Assembly (NCBI GenBank): GCA_029959085.1
Contig: JARWIR010000002.1
Span: 34,869,733 to 34,933,732, forward strand
Direction: 5' to 3'
Length of the DNA: 64,000 nucleotides
DNA from: Nemophila menziesii
Lineage: Eukaryota > Streptophyta > Magnoliopsida > Boraginales > Hydrophyllaceae
Below, piece after piece: positions 33,084-45,370 of this stretch. The translations under genes and the position numbers were made by a program. How positions within the stretch are numbered: the stretch's first letter is position 1; every line of letters begins with the position of its first letter. The notes below the pieces were generated by a model, which was not told where the DNA came from, did no database searches, and worked only from the letters and a program-made list of their open reading frames with translations.

Positions 33084-36000
33084 TATTGATGTTTTTAAAA
33101 TTAATTATTTTAAAAGTGTTTTTTATGTATATGATAAAATATACAGATAAAACTGATTGACTTAAAATGAAATAAAATTTAATTGTTGAAAACTTAAAGT
33201 ATGAATTTGGAAAATTAAAATAATAGTGTTAAATAATTATATAGTTCTTGTATTTAATAAAACGACAATAAAGTTGAATGTAGGGACTAATAATAAAAAA
33301 GACTCAAATAAATATTAATGTCCATATATATAGTTATTTTTTTTGTTTTTACATAAAATTCCAAAAAGTTATTCATTTAAAGTTATTTCTTGATATACAT
33401 ATATATGGAATAAAAAAGTTGTGAATTAAATACTAAATTTAATATATTTATATATATCGATAAAAGTTTCTAGAAAATATTCATTTGAACTAATTTCATA
33501 ATTTGTTCTTATATATTTAAATTAATTTATCATCTCTCATCTCATATATATTATACCAGAAATTACTTCACCATTCTTTTATAAAATTGCACCCTTATTG
33601 ATAGAAGTTCAAATTCTCATGTATCGAAATATTATTCTATACAAGTTCAATAGAAAAAAATACTAAAATATGGAAATACAAAATTCCAAAATTTAAAAGT
33701 ATTTATGTGAACTAAAAATACCTCATCCAAATATAGCCTATATCTCTCCTAACCAAACTTCCTGAAACTAATCAGTATTCTCCATCAATGTCCCTTGTTC
33801 TTAAAAATATAATACCTACACACTAGTCCTACATCCATATGACTCGATCCTACTACTTATTTCTTACTTGACTCCAAACTTTAAATTTTGCTACTTCTCC
33901 ACTTTCCAATATAATCTATTTACACTTTTACATCTTTGTTTTTATGTTATAAACTACTTCTAGTTCTCTTTAAAAAAAGTCATTGTCTTTTCTATTTCCT
34001 CAATTTTCCTTCTTCTACTGTTGCTCTTAAATCTAGATGTCTTAACAATATCAAATGATACCAAATAAATATCCCAAAATAATACACCCACTATTTAGGA
34101 TTTTGATATTTCTAATATTATATGACTTCAACCGCTGCAAAGCGTTCGTCCAATTATACTGGAAAACCAAATTTCATTTCCTTCTTCTTCTCAAGATGAC
34201 ATGCTTGTCGGTAATTCTTCTTATGATGCAGACTAGAAAAATTAACTAGGGAAATCTCTAAGAATGACTTGTCAATCAACTCAACCAAGAAAAAGCCATC
34301 TAATGTTGTTGTAAAACCGACTCAGCAAAATGGTAAATGTAAGTGAACACCAAAGGTTATATTAGTCGATTCAACTTCCCACAAAAATTAGTGAGGACAA
34401 ATTTATTTTCCACTACTCTTAATGCTCTTGTAATAATTAATAGCTAAGTAGAATCAGTTATACATAAATGTTGTTCTCAACTTAAGTATAATTAGTTCAT
34501 ACTACCATGAAGAAAACAAGAAATTTAGAATATCATATTCATATGTAAAATACAAACTAGAATATGAATACTCTACTAATTTGTGAAACCTGATAACCAA
34601 AATGGTTGGAAGGGTATGAACGCCTTCCTAGTTAATTCTTCTTTTTTTTTCTCAAGGAATTTTTGTATTGTATATTAATTAAAATCTGACTAGGGCTCTT
34701 CTATAATGTTTAATTCTAGTATATATAGCTCCATAAAATATTTGTTGGGTCATAGGATTATTTTAAGTGACAAAACCCCCTAAAACATTTTACTTAAGTG
34801 TGGATTGGTTCGAACCACGTCAATGACATATAAAATAACTTCTTCTATTCAGCTACGAATTGCAAACTGTCAAATTCTACACATCTATGCTTTCAAATCC
34901 TATATGTATAACAAATGGATCCTGTAGAATCATTGTCAATCCCGCGTGTAACCTCAATCATTACACTTTCTAAATCTGGTCAGAATATAATTTTACTTTC
35001 TATATATGCTCGAATATTCCTTTCCCACCATAACCAATGGCCAAACATGATTTATTCACGTCTTATCATCATATAGGAGTATCGTAGCATTGAAATACCT
35101 ACGATCTGCACGCTTAACAAAAAAATCACATATAAAAATTCTAGAAATAGTATAAATAGATATTCTAGATAAGAATTTGTAAAAGATAAATAACTAGAGA
35201 AAAATCCCTCTACTATGTACTAAATACTCCTAAAATTATGTTTCACGACTAGAATAATCTATCAATCGTTGTTATTGGCTAATGTTTTTACACATAGTGG
35301 TATATGATACCATTTGATGTAATGACTATAGGATCTAGGTTCATATAGTGAATTAAATAAAAAAATATTCTAAAATATACATGAAAAATCCTATTTAAAA
35401 ACTTTATACTTATAGAAAAATTTACGGTGTCTTTCTCCTAAATCTGAAGGTTCCATTACTTGCACATCCTCCATACTTGTTACATTTGAAACAATCAGTT
35501 GACTTCAACATTTAATGCAACCAATTGATGAATATTCTGATTTTATTCGTATTATCCTAAAAATTTCTTGAAATCTAGTTGGCATGAGCTAAAATGGATC
35601 GTAGTTTCTATTTTAGATGAGAAATATATGACCATTTTGGTACAGTGACGCAAGTTAGACAAATTTTAGCAAAAATGTTCTGGAGTAAGTGTTGAATCTT
35701 TTTTATATGTCTTCAAAAATATTTCAACTCTTGTAGATGTCTTGACTTGTAAAGGATAAGGGGAGCCATGGAGTGTTTTTTTTTGCTACAAAATGATTAT
35801 ATGTATTATAAATTATCTCTTAACTCTTTGTATACTAAAAATACTTGTAATACAACTATGACTGCTATATGCAACACTAATTTAATTTAATTCAAAAGAA
35901 TAAGTAATATAATTTATAAAATCGTGTTACTACTTAATATTACTGAGTTAATTATCCTAAGATAATAAAATACTCATATAAGAACATTACTAGCATTATT

Positions 36001-36439
36001 AATTTAAATAATAATTAATTAGTTATCTATTTCATGAAATAAATTATATGCTTATATAGATTAATAAATAATAACAAATCCTTTTTCAATATTTTTTAAC
36101 ATCTCACAAATAGTATATTTAGTAATCTTACAAAAATCAATATAACAATAAAATATTTTTAAAGTTAAACAATGTATCTTCCTAAGGCAACTAAAGCCAA
36201 CTAGTGTGACTTGTGTCCCATATCTAACTCTCCAATGAATCTAAAACGTAGAAACATTAATAAGCTATATAAAATACTACATGTTTCATAATATTTATCA
36301 AAGTCCGTAAGAAATAACCCCCGCTACCCCCTCCCCCCACCAAGAGATTCAATAAGGTTGAGTTTTATGAAGGTTATAAACACTAAACTTTATTATTTTC
36401 CTTTTAATTAATTTTTCTTTGTTACACTAAAAAATGTTT
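33084..36439. other. Unit 2 proximal part, no intact gene
   Basis: Matches 22,463-25,796 over its length with many small changes. The serine-rich remnant is at about 34,125-34,310. A C-rich run (about 36,318-36,345) sits where unit 4 has a pure C run. Confidence 0.5.
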
Positions 36440-37329
36440 AGATCTAATCTCATAATGGTATTGATTAAAGGGGTATCAAATGTTGGATATTTTCAAAAGC
36501 GGACATCCATGGCCAAGTATATTTTCGAACTCATATGTAAGTCTGAAAGAATCGATAATCGTTTGGACGGAGCTTTTAGGTTTACTCCATTCCAAAGATG
36601 GATTGGGATAGGAATTTAGGCATGACTTGTGTTATTTATTCAATGAGTTGTGAGTTTCTAGACACTTGTTTTACAGGATGTGATTTCACTGAGCATATTT
36701 ATTACATAGGTTTGTCATTTTTAGAGAAATAAGTATTAATTTGAATTCTCTGGAATAACTTAAAAGTGAGTTGGAAAAAGTATCAATTTGTAATAGTTAC
36801 TTTGTATGACGGTTACAGAACAAACCAACTTTTTAAGGAATGATCCTCACTAATAAAGTAACTTTAAAGAAGGTAATAATTTGTACTTATCGCTCTTTTA
36901 AATGTCATGTACTCTCATTTTCTTTCAAGATATATAGTGGATTTATCCTAGATCCGATAAATTAATTTGTAATACTTGAAGAGAGGATGATTACATTTAA
37001 CTTGTTGTTAGGGTCGTGATTTTGTATCAGTTTTTCTGAATATACAATTTACTATATATTATTATTGATTTATCTAAAAAAAACTTTACAACTTATTATA
37101 TGTTTCTTTGTTTTGTTTAGATTTATTTTATTTTTAAATAAATAATTTATCATTTAGTATGATAAATATATGTCATTTTAAAATCGGGATTAAAAGTGTA
37201 ATTAATTTCTATAACACTAAAATAGAGGAATACAATGCATTATTTATGTTATAGAAACTTTTACGGCCATTTTTACATTCTATATGGACCATATTGCAAT
37301 TAACTAAAAATAAAGATTCATGGACAATT

Positions 37330-38030
37330 TTTCAAGCAAAAATTATATGCTCTTGTCACAAACCTACAATATATCAAATCACAAATAACATTGCGAAGAC
37401 ATATTTTTAAGAAAATTCAACATGCATTCGAAAACCAAACTTTTTAAATTTTTCTTATCCGATGTTGAGCTCATGTATCTTCAAGGCACACCATCGGCTT
37501 CGACTTCCATAATAACAAAAACCTCACCATTTTCCCTAGTGGAGATATGTTTAATGAAGAGATAAAATTTTTTCGGACACAACTCAGACATCTCTCTCAC
37601 TTGATGGAGCCTCAGTCCCTCTGGTTTAACCAAATGTTCGACCAAACGTACTTTGCATGGAAACACAAGATCATTGTAATTATTTGGATCGATAAAGATT
37701 TCTCCAGCTAACGATAGTATAACATCTCGAAGCACCTGTGTCGTATCGACACGGGTACATTCTCATTTATCATTTTCATGATAATAAAATTTATAATTCT
37801 TTCTCAAATATTTATTAAAAAACTATCTTAGGTAAATTTGTCTTAACTAACAATCCGTAAGTTGAGTACACAGATGAGTGCTTGGAGATGGCTAGTGTTA
37901 ACTGCGTTTGCAGCTCTTGTGAAGCATGGAGAATGTGATTCTACAAAGTTGCCTTCATGTTTAGACCTAATATCACAATAGTATGGATTAAAAGGATATA
38001 TTATGTTGTATATTTTTCGAAACATCCATC
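37330..38030 (-). pseudogene. Dicer-like C-terminal fragment, copy 2
   Basis: The exon with 'SLAGEIFIDPNNYNDLVFPCKV' is open from 37,735 to a stop at 37,481, in the middle of the dsRBD. About 65 bases near the 3' end (around 37,390) are missing relative to the other copies. The RNase IIIb piece (38,025-37,843) is out of frame. It is the most damaged of the three copies in this array. Confidence 0.55.
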
Positions 38031-38869
38031 GGCCAAGTATATTTTCGGACTCATATGTAAGTAAGAAAGAATCAATAATAATTTTGATGGATCATTTAGA
38101 GCTACTCCATTCCAAATATGTATTGGGATATGAATTTATGCATGACTTGTGTTATTTATACAATGAGTTTTGAGTTTCTAGACACTTGTTTTACGGATGT
38201 GATTTCACTGAGCATATTTAGTACATGGGTTTGTCATTTTGAGAGAATAAGTATTAATTTGAATTCTATGGAATAACTTTAGAGTGATTTGGAAAAAGTA
38301 AGCGTGGATGATAAATTTGTAAAAGTTACTTTGTATGACGGTTACAGAACAAACCAACTTTTCAAGGAATGATCCTCACTAATAAAGTAACTTTAAAAAA
38401 GGTAATAATTCGTACTTATCACTCTTTTAAACGTCATGTACTCTCACTTTCTTTCAAGATATATAGTGGATTTATTCTAGATTCGATAAATTAATTTGTA
38501 ATACTTGAAGAGAGGATGATTACATTTAACTTGTTGCTAGGGTCGTGATTTTGTATTGGTTTATTGTGAATGTACACTTTACTATATATTATTACTGATT
38601 TATCTAAAAAAAGACTTTACAACTTATTATATGTTTCTTTGTTTTGTTTAGATTTATTTTATTTAAATAAATATTTTATCATTTAGTATGATAAATATAT
38701 GTTATTTTTGTAAAATCGGGATTTATAGTGTAATTAATTTCTAAAACACTAAAATAGAGGAATACAATGCATTTATTATGTTATAGGAACTTTTACTAAC
38801 ATTTTTACATTGTATAGGGACTATATTGCAATTAACTAAAAATAAAGATTCATGGAAAAAATTTTAAGC

Positions 38870-39617
38870 AAAAATTATATGCTATTGCCACAAACCTACA
38901 ATATATTGTATCGAATCACAAATCACATTCATATAATTCTTGTAAGAAATATCATATTCTGATTTTTTCGATAACATTGCAAAGTCATATTTTTAAGCTA
39001 ATTCAACATGCCTTCAAAAGCCAATATTTTTAAATTTTTCTTATCGGATGTCGAGCTCATGTATCTACAAGACACACCATCTGCTTCAACTTCCATAATA
39101 ACAGAAACCTCTCCATTTTCCCTAGTGGCGATAGGTTTCATTAAGAGATAACCTTTTTTCTGACACAACTCAGACATCTCTCTCACTTGATGGAGCCTCA
39201 TTCCCTCTGGTTTAACCAAAGGTTCGAGCAAACGTACTTTTCATGGAAACACAAGATCATTGTAATTATTTGGATCGATAAAGATTTCTCTAACGATAGT
39301 ATAACATCTCAAAGCACCTGTGTCGTATCGATACGGGTACATTCTCATTTATCATTTTCATGATAATAAAATTTATAATTCTTTCTCAAATCTTTATTAA
39401 AAAAACTACCTTAGTTAAATTTGTCTTAACTAACAATCCGTAAGCCAGAGTACACAGATGAGTGCTTGGAGATGGCTAGTGTTAACTGCTTTTGCAGCTC
39501 CTCTGAAGTATGGAGAATGTGATTGTACAAATTTGCCTTCATGTTTAGACCTAATATCACAATAGTATTGATTAAAAGGGTTTCAAATGTTGTATATTTT
39601 TCGAAAACGGACAACAA
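38870..39617 (-). pseudogene. Dicer-like C-terminal fragment, copy 3
   Basis: The RNase IIIb piece is open (39,617-39,426: 'TLLINTIVILGLNMKANLYN', 'HILHTSEELQKQ'). The second exon is open from 39,231 to a TAG at 38,998, which cuts the dsRBD after 'FEGMLN'. Confidence 0.58.
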
Positions 39618-40451
39618 TCGTCCAAGTATATTTTCGGACTCATATGTAAGTCAGAAAGAATCAGTAATCATTTTGATGGATCTTTTAGATCTGCTCCATT
39701 CCAAATATGTATTGGAATATGTATTTATGCATGACTTCTGTTATTTACTCAATGAGTTTTGAGTTTCTAGACATTTGTTTTACTAATGTGTTATCACTGA
39801 GCATATTTAGTACATGGGTTTGTCATTCTAAGAGAAATAAGTATTAATTTGAATTCTCTGGAATAACTTATGAGTGAGTTGGAAAAAGTAAGCGTGGATG
39901 ATCAATTTGAAAAAGTTACTTTATATGACGGTTACAGAATAAGCCAACTTTTTAAGGAATGGTCCTCACTAAAAAAGTATCTTTAAAGAAGGTAATAATT
40001 TGTACTTATCTCTTAAATGTCATGTACTCTCACTTTCTTTCAATATATATAGTGAATTTATCCTAAATTCAATAAATCAATTTGTAATACTTGAAGAGAT
40101 GATGATTACATTTAACTTGTTGCTAAGGTAGTGAATTTCTATCGGCTTTTATTCTTAATGTACAATTTACTATATATTATCGTTGATTTATCTAAAAAAA
40201 GCTTTACTACTTATTATATGTTTCTTTGTTTTGTTTAGATTTATTTTATTTAAATAAATATTTTATCATTTAGTATAATAAATTTATGTTATTTACTTTA
40301 AAATCGGGATTTATAGTGTAATTAATTTCTAAAACACTAAAATAGAGGAATACAATCCATTTTTTATGTTATAGGAACTTTTACTGACATTTTTACATAG
40401 TATAGGGAACATATTGCAATTAACTAAAAATAAAGATTCATGGAAAAAATT

Positions 40452-41330
40452 TCAAGCAAAAATTATATGCACTTGCCACAAACCTACAATATATCTTATC
40501 AAATCATAAATAACATTCATATAATTCTTGTAAGAAATATCATATTCTGATTTTTTTCTATAACATTGCAAAGACATCTTTTTAAGCAAATTCAACATGC
40601 ATTTGAAAGCTAATCTTTTTAGATTTTTTTTATCCGATGTTGAGCTCATGTATCTGCAAGGCACACTATCGGCTTCAACTTCCACAATAACAGAAACCTC
40701 ACCATTTTCCCTAGTGGTGATTGGTTTCATAAAGAGATAACCTTTTTTCAGACACAACTCGGACATCTCTCTCACTTGATGGAACCTAAGTCCCTCTGGT
40801 TTAACCAAAGGTTCGAGCAAACGTACTTTGCATCGAAATACAAGATCATTGTAATTATTTGGATCGATAAAGATTTCTCCAGCTAACGATAGTATAACAT
40901 ATCGAAACACCTGTGTCGTATAGACATGGGTACATTCTCATTTATCATTTTCATGATAATAAAATATATAATTCTTTCTCAAATATTTATTAAAAAACTA
41001 TCTTAGGTAAATTTGTCTTAATTAATAATCCCTAAGCCGAGTACACAAATGAGTGCTTGGAGATGGCTAGTGTTAACGGCGTTTGCAGCTCCTGTGAAGG
41101 ATGGAGAATGTGCTTGTACAAACTTGCCTTCATGGTAGGTTGAGCGTACAAGTCATTATTTTCAATTGCCCATTCTAAATCGTTTACTTGTCATTTTGTT
41201 CACGTAAGCAGCTAAATGCAAAGACACAATCCAATGCATGATTGACGACACAAACGAGAAAGAAATAATAGTTTCAAGAGATATACGTGCTATGATCAGA
41301 AGTGGCAACTAACCCATGGCTTCATTCTAC
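40452..41330 (-). pseudogene. Dicer-like C-terminal fragment, copy 4 (best-preserved exon)
   Basis: The second exon is open for 152 codons (40,910-40,452). It covers the last part of RNase IIIb ('VILSLAGEIFIDPNNY'), the linker 'LLEPLVKPEGL-FHQVREMSELC', the whole dsRBD and about 40 residues after it. The RNase IIIb helix segment lies upstream at about 41,130-41,030. Sequence further up (to about 41,330) matches the extended copies 1 and 5. It still lacks a promoter, a start and every other Dicer domain, so it is a fragment, not a gene. Confidence 0.6.
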
Positions 41331-41412
41331 ATCATGAGGAAAAAAATAGAGCTTCGTATGATATAGATTAAAACAAGGTATTGAAAAGTGGAAAAACAAA
41401 CACAAGAAATAT

Positions 41413-41561
41413 AGCCTCATTTTAGGGTTAGCTTCGTATACTCATCCTCATTCACGCAGCTTCTTTTATTTGTTGATTTCATTTCTTCCCATTGAAATCA
41501 ATAGATTGAAGAAGCGGCGTGAATGAGGATTAGTATACAAAGCTAACCCTAAAATGAGACT
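41413..41561. repeat. 149-bp fold-back element, internally deleted derivative
   Basis: The ends are the same as in the 586-bp element (AGCCTCATTTTAGGGTTAGC / AAAATGAGACT), but the central ~437 bases are missing. The remaining arms are about 70-75 bases and lie almost back to back around 41,490. The position in the repeat unit is identical. Confidence 0.85.
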
Positions 41562-43259
41562 TTATTCATTGTGTTTGTTTGACAATTTTTCGCTTTCACA
41601 ATCATGATAAGTTCAAGACAAAATTGAGTGAACAAACCTTTAGTTTTTATTGTTTGATTTTGGTGAAGGTGGTTTTGCACGTTTGTGATATTTTATAACA
41701 ACATGAAGTTGTGTATTCTGGTGGAAATTTTGTAGTTCCAGTACATAACAGTAAAATAATGTTTTATCATCATCTTTGTAGTCAGAAATCAATTCTGATA
41801 AATAGTATCGTGGATCAAATTCATTAGTTATTTACCTATATTGCCAATATTAAGCATATTTTACTAAAATTAAGTTCAAATACTGAAACGTATGTATATC
41901 AACTTATAGAATGACAAGATAAAAACAAAAATGAAAAACTAAAGATGTACTCATAGTGAAGCTAACATTAAAACTAGTACTGTAAATGAAAAAACATATG
42001 CACTCTAGTGTGTTATATGTAGAAATGACTCCAACTTAGAGTATATAATAAGAGTAGTATACAATTAAAAAAATAGTAAAAATTTAGTTATAACCGTGAA
42101 AATGGTAAAAAAAACTTACCACAGTTTATGTCAGGTTAACATACAAATTATAATCGATTAACCCTTAGCAAAATCAATAATATTTTTATAACAAATCCTT
42201 CATTTATCCCATAAAATTCAATAATCATCAAATTTTTAAAAACAAAATAAGTAAAAAAATATTTCTCAACTCAATACAATTTTAGTTCATCAATATAAAA
42301 TACAATAAAAATGATAAATTTCAAATTTTTTATAGAAATTACAGATTTGTTATAACACTAAAGTGATCTAAATAAATTTGAATCAAACAAAATTACAACA
42401 TAAGTTAAACAATAATTTGATATAAAATTCAAACAATGATAAAGAGTAATGTAAAGAAGCACAAGAGAATGAAGTTAAATGACCAACCATGTATAAATTG
42501 ATATTTTTTTGTAAGAATATAGTAGGGTTTAATGGGTTGTACGTTAGGTATTCAAAGACAAAATATGAGGGTTCAAATTTTTTTAGTCAAATATAAATAA
42601 TAAGGTAAGGTTATATAATAGATTGGTGTTCTTTACCTTTTTTTGGAACATGGTTTCTTACTCAACATTTTTTACATTTATATTATATACCCTTTTCAAT
42701 CAATAAAATATGGAATAAATAAAAGAACTTTTATAAAATTTAATATTAATAAATATGTTTCTTAATTATGTATGTGAATAAATCGATAAATAATATTAAA
42801 TCTGGAAAATAATAACAAAACAAGTATCATATATATATGTATACTTATTTTTAAATAATCAAAAAAATATTCATTTAAACTTTGTTTTCAATTGTATATA
42901 TGTATAAAGGAGTATTTAATATTACTTATCTTCTCATAATATAAAAATAATTCTAAGAAATTTCAATATATTCTTAATTAATATTTACTCAAATATGTTT
43001 TACCAATAAAGGTGTATAATAATTAAATATACTTTTATAAAAGTTAGGGTCATTAATAATTTTTTTAATTATAGTGTTTTAAAAATTAATAAATTAGTTG
43101 AATGTCGGGCATAATAATAAAAAAACTATCAAATAAATATTAATATTCATATATATACTTACTTTTTACTTTTATATAAAAATATAAAAATTTATTCATT
43201 TAAACTTATATTTTGATATATATATAAAAAAAAATAATTCAAAAATTCTTTATTAAAAA
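41562..43259. other. Unit 2 distal noncoding module
   Basis: Matches 28,541-30,480 and 50,358-51,990 with many small changes. It has one 54-base insertion (about 41,745-41,800) absent from the others. No gene was seen. Confidence 0.45.
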
Positions 43260-43335
43260 TTTAATTTATTATGTTTAAAATATACATATACATATATATG
43301 TATATACATATATATTGTATACATATACGTATATG

Positions 43336-43424
<89 letters not shown>

Positions 43425-43715
43425 ATGTATGCGTATATATATTTATACATATGATATGCATATATGTATATGTATATATATTTACACACCTATTGATACA
43501 TGAAAATGTTAACTTCCCTCCATAAAAAAGTAAATTTTAAAAAAAATTAATAAAAAATATTTAAAAAATAATAAATAATATATATATATGTATGTATATA
43601 TACATATATGAATTTGTGTATATATATATATGTATATGTATATATATATGTTTGTTTATACGTATATATATATGTGCATATATATATGTATACATGTATA
43701 TACATATATATATAC

Positions 43716-43757
<42 letters not shown>

Positions 43758-43830
43758 GTTTATATATACATATATGCGTATATATATATGTACTTATATG
43801 TATACATATATATACTTGTTATTTTTTATT
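43260..43830. repeat. TA-rich microsatellite block at the unit 2/3 boundary
   Basis: A pure (AT)n run lies at about 43,341-43,411, flanked by TATATG/CATATA variants. A second block spans 43,578-43,815 with (TATA)n and ACGT/ATGT variants. Long open frames through it encode only Tyr/Ile repeats and are not genes. Much of the block is self-complementary. Confidence 0.9.
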
Positions 43831-44249
43831 TTTTTATATTATTTCTTCGATTTTTAAAAAAATTGTTTTTTATGGAGAGAAGTAAAAATTATCAAGTATT
43901 AATAGGTTATTCTATAAAAGATCCGTAGAAAGAAAAATACTAAAATATGACAAAATCAAATTAACAAAATAAAAAGTATTTATGTTAAATAATCATCCTC
44001 TTCCAATATTAATTGTATATCTTCGAACCCAAATTTTTTAAATTCTATCAAAATATTTTATCAATTTCTTTAAAAAAAAATATAATTCTTACATATTAAT
44101 CCTACTTACAAATAAATTCAGACTTTGATTTTTATTCCTTCTCTACTTTTCAATATATTCTCTTTATCTTCTTACAACTTTGTTTTATGTTTAAATTTAC
44201 TCCTACTTCTCCGTCTTTTCTTTTTCTTTTATTTTCTTTCTACTACAAT

Positions 44250-45370
44250 TGCTCTTACTACGAGCTATCTTAGCAATGTATAAATCTACCAAATAAATCT
44301 TGAACAATGATACATTTTCTCTTTGTGATATTGACAATTCATCTACTATTATCGACACATATCCTTCCTCTTCTAAAGACAACATGCTTGTCGATACTTC
44401 TTCTCATGATGTAGAATCAAAGAAAAAAATGACATATCTCATAATGACTCGTCAACCAACTTAGCCTAGAAGAAGCCATGAAATGTTGTTGTTAAACCGA
44501 GTCAGCAAAATGGTAAATGTAAGTGAACAACAAAGGTAACTTTAGTCAATACAACTTCCCAAAAAAATTATGAGGACATGTTTATTTTCCTTTACTTGTA
44601 ATGGTTTTATAAAAATTAATAGAGGATAAAGTATACAAACTTCTATCGACACTAATATAGCTAAACACTTAGATGGTGAGTCTTGATCCTCTAATGGTCA
44701 TGAAGTGTTTATTAAAAAACATTTTGAAAACCTATCTATTTATAATGATAATGATTTATAAAGAATATCTTTGGTTCTCCCAACACTATTCTAAATTGGG
44801 GAGTGAATATGCAGGACTATGGTAGAGGGTTGGGCTATTCATATAAACATTAATTATAATTTGGACTTATATGATAAAGCTAAAGTATTTATTTTTAATA
44901 GCATCGTCAAACTCATCTTGTTCTACTCTAAAATATAATTGCAAAAACCTGGGAATCAAAGACTTTCGGATGTCTTTGGATGTCACCATCCATTCTATCA
45001 AGTGAAATATATTATATATGTTCACAAGTATAACCTTAGTTATACCTTTTTGTATATCTAGGTTTATGGTTTACCTACAAAATATAATGGTTAATTAAAT
45101 ATTTTTTTAACATTATCAGTAAGTAGTATGGTTCCATTGAAAAAGTAATATTACGCCCTAAATGACTTATGTAACAAGAAAACTTCCATGAAGGTCTGGT
45201 TCAAATGTCCAATCAATCGTTCGATACATATTGGAGGTTTTGTACCAAAGATGAATTGAAGCCACTATTGATTAATTTCAAAATGTAAAAACTCAACGAG
45301 TTTTGTTATAATTGTGGGTATATGCACCAGCATAATAGATATATGGAAAGAATGATCCTACATCGGTGAA
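44250..45370 (+). pseudogene. DUF4283/zinc-knuckle remnant, first copy in unit 3
   Basis: Here the serine-rich start ('YPSSSKDNMLVDTSSHDVESKKK', from about 44,350) is directly joined to the DUF4283 part, as at 1-738. This suggests it is the original order. The VHGLP site reads 'VYGLPTKYNG' and the knuckle (45,299-45,345) has lost its last Cys. Stops and shifts occur throughout. Confidence 0.5.

Larger units (their letters stand above)
36440..41134. repeat. Tandem array of the 1.6 kb Dicer-like repeat, three copies
   Basis: Copies start at AGATCTAATC/AGACCTAATA at 36,440, 37,963 and 39,546, giving lengths of 1,523, 1,583 and about 1,589. The join between copies lies inside the RNase IIIb exon sequence, so the repeat is head-to-tail. 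No SINE is present in any copy. Confidence 0.9.
33084..43259. repeat. Large repeat unit 2 (about 10.2 kb)
   Basis: Same order as unit 1 up to the Dicer-like repeat, which is present three times in tandem. It is followed by the shortened fold-back and the distal noncoding module. The unit ends in a TA-rich microsatellite instead of the DUF4283 remnant. Confidence 0.85.

Noticed and set aside
43253..43928. Several overlapping open frames of Tyr/Ile/Met on both strands
   Set aside because: They are translations of a TA/ATGT microsatellite.
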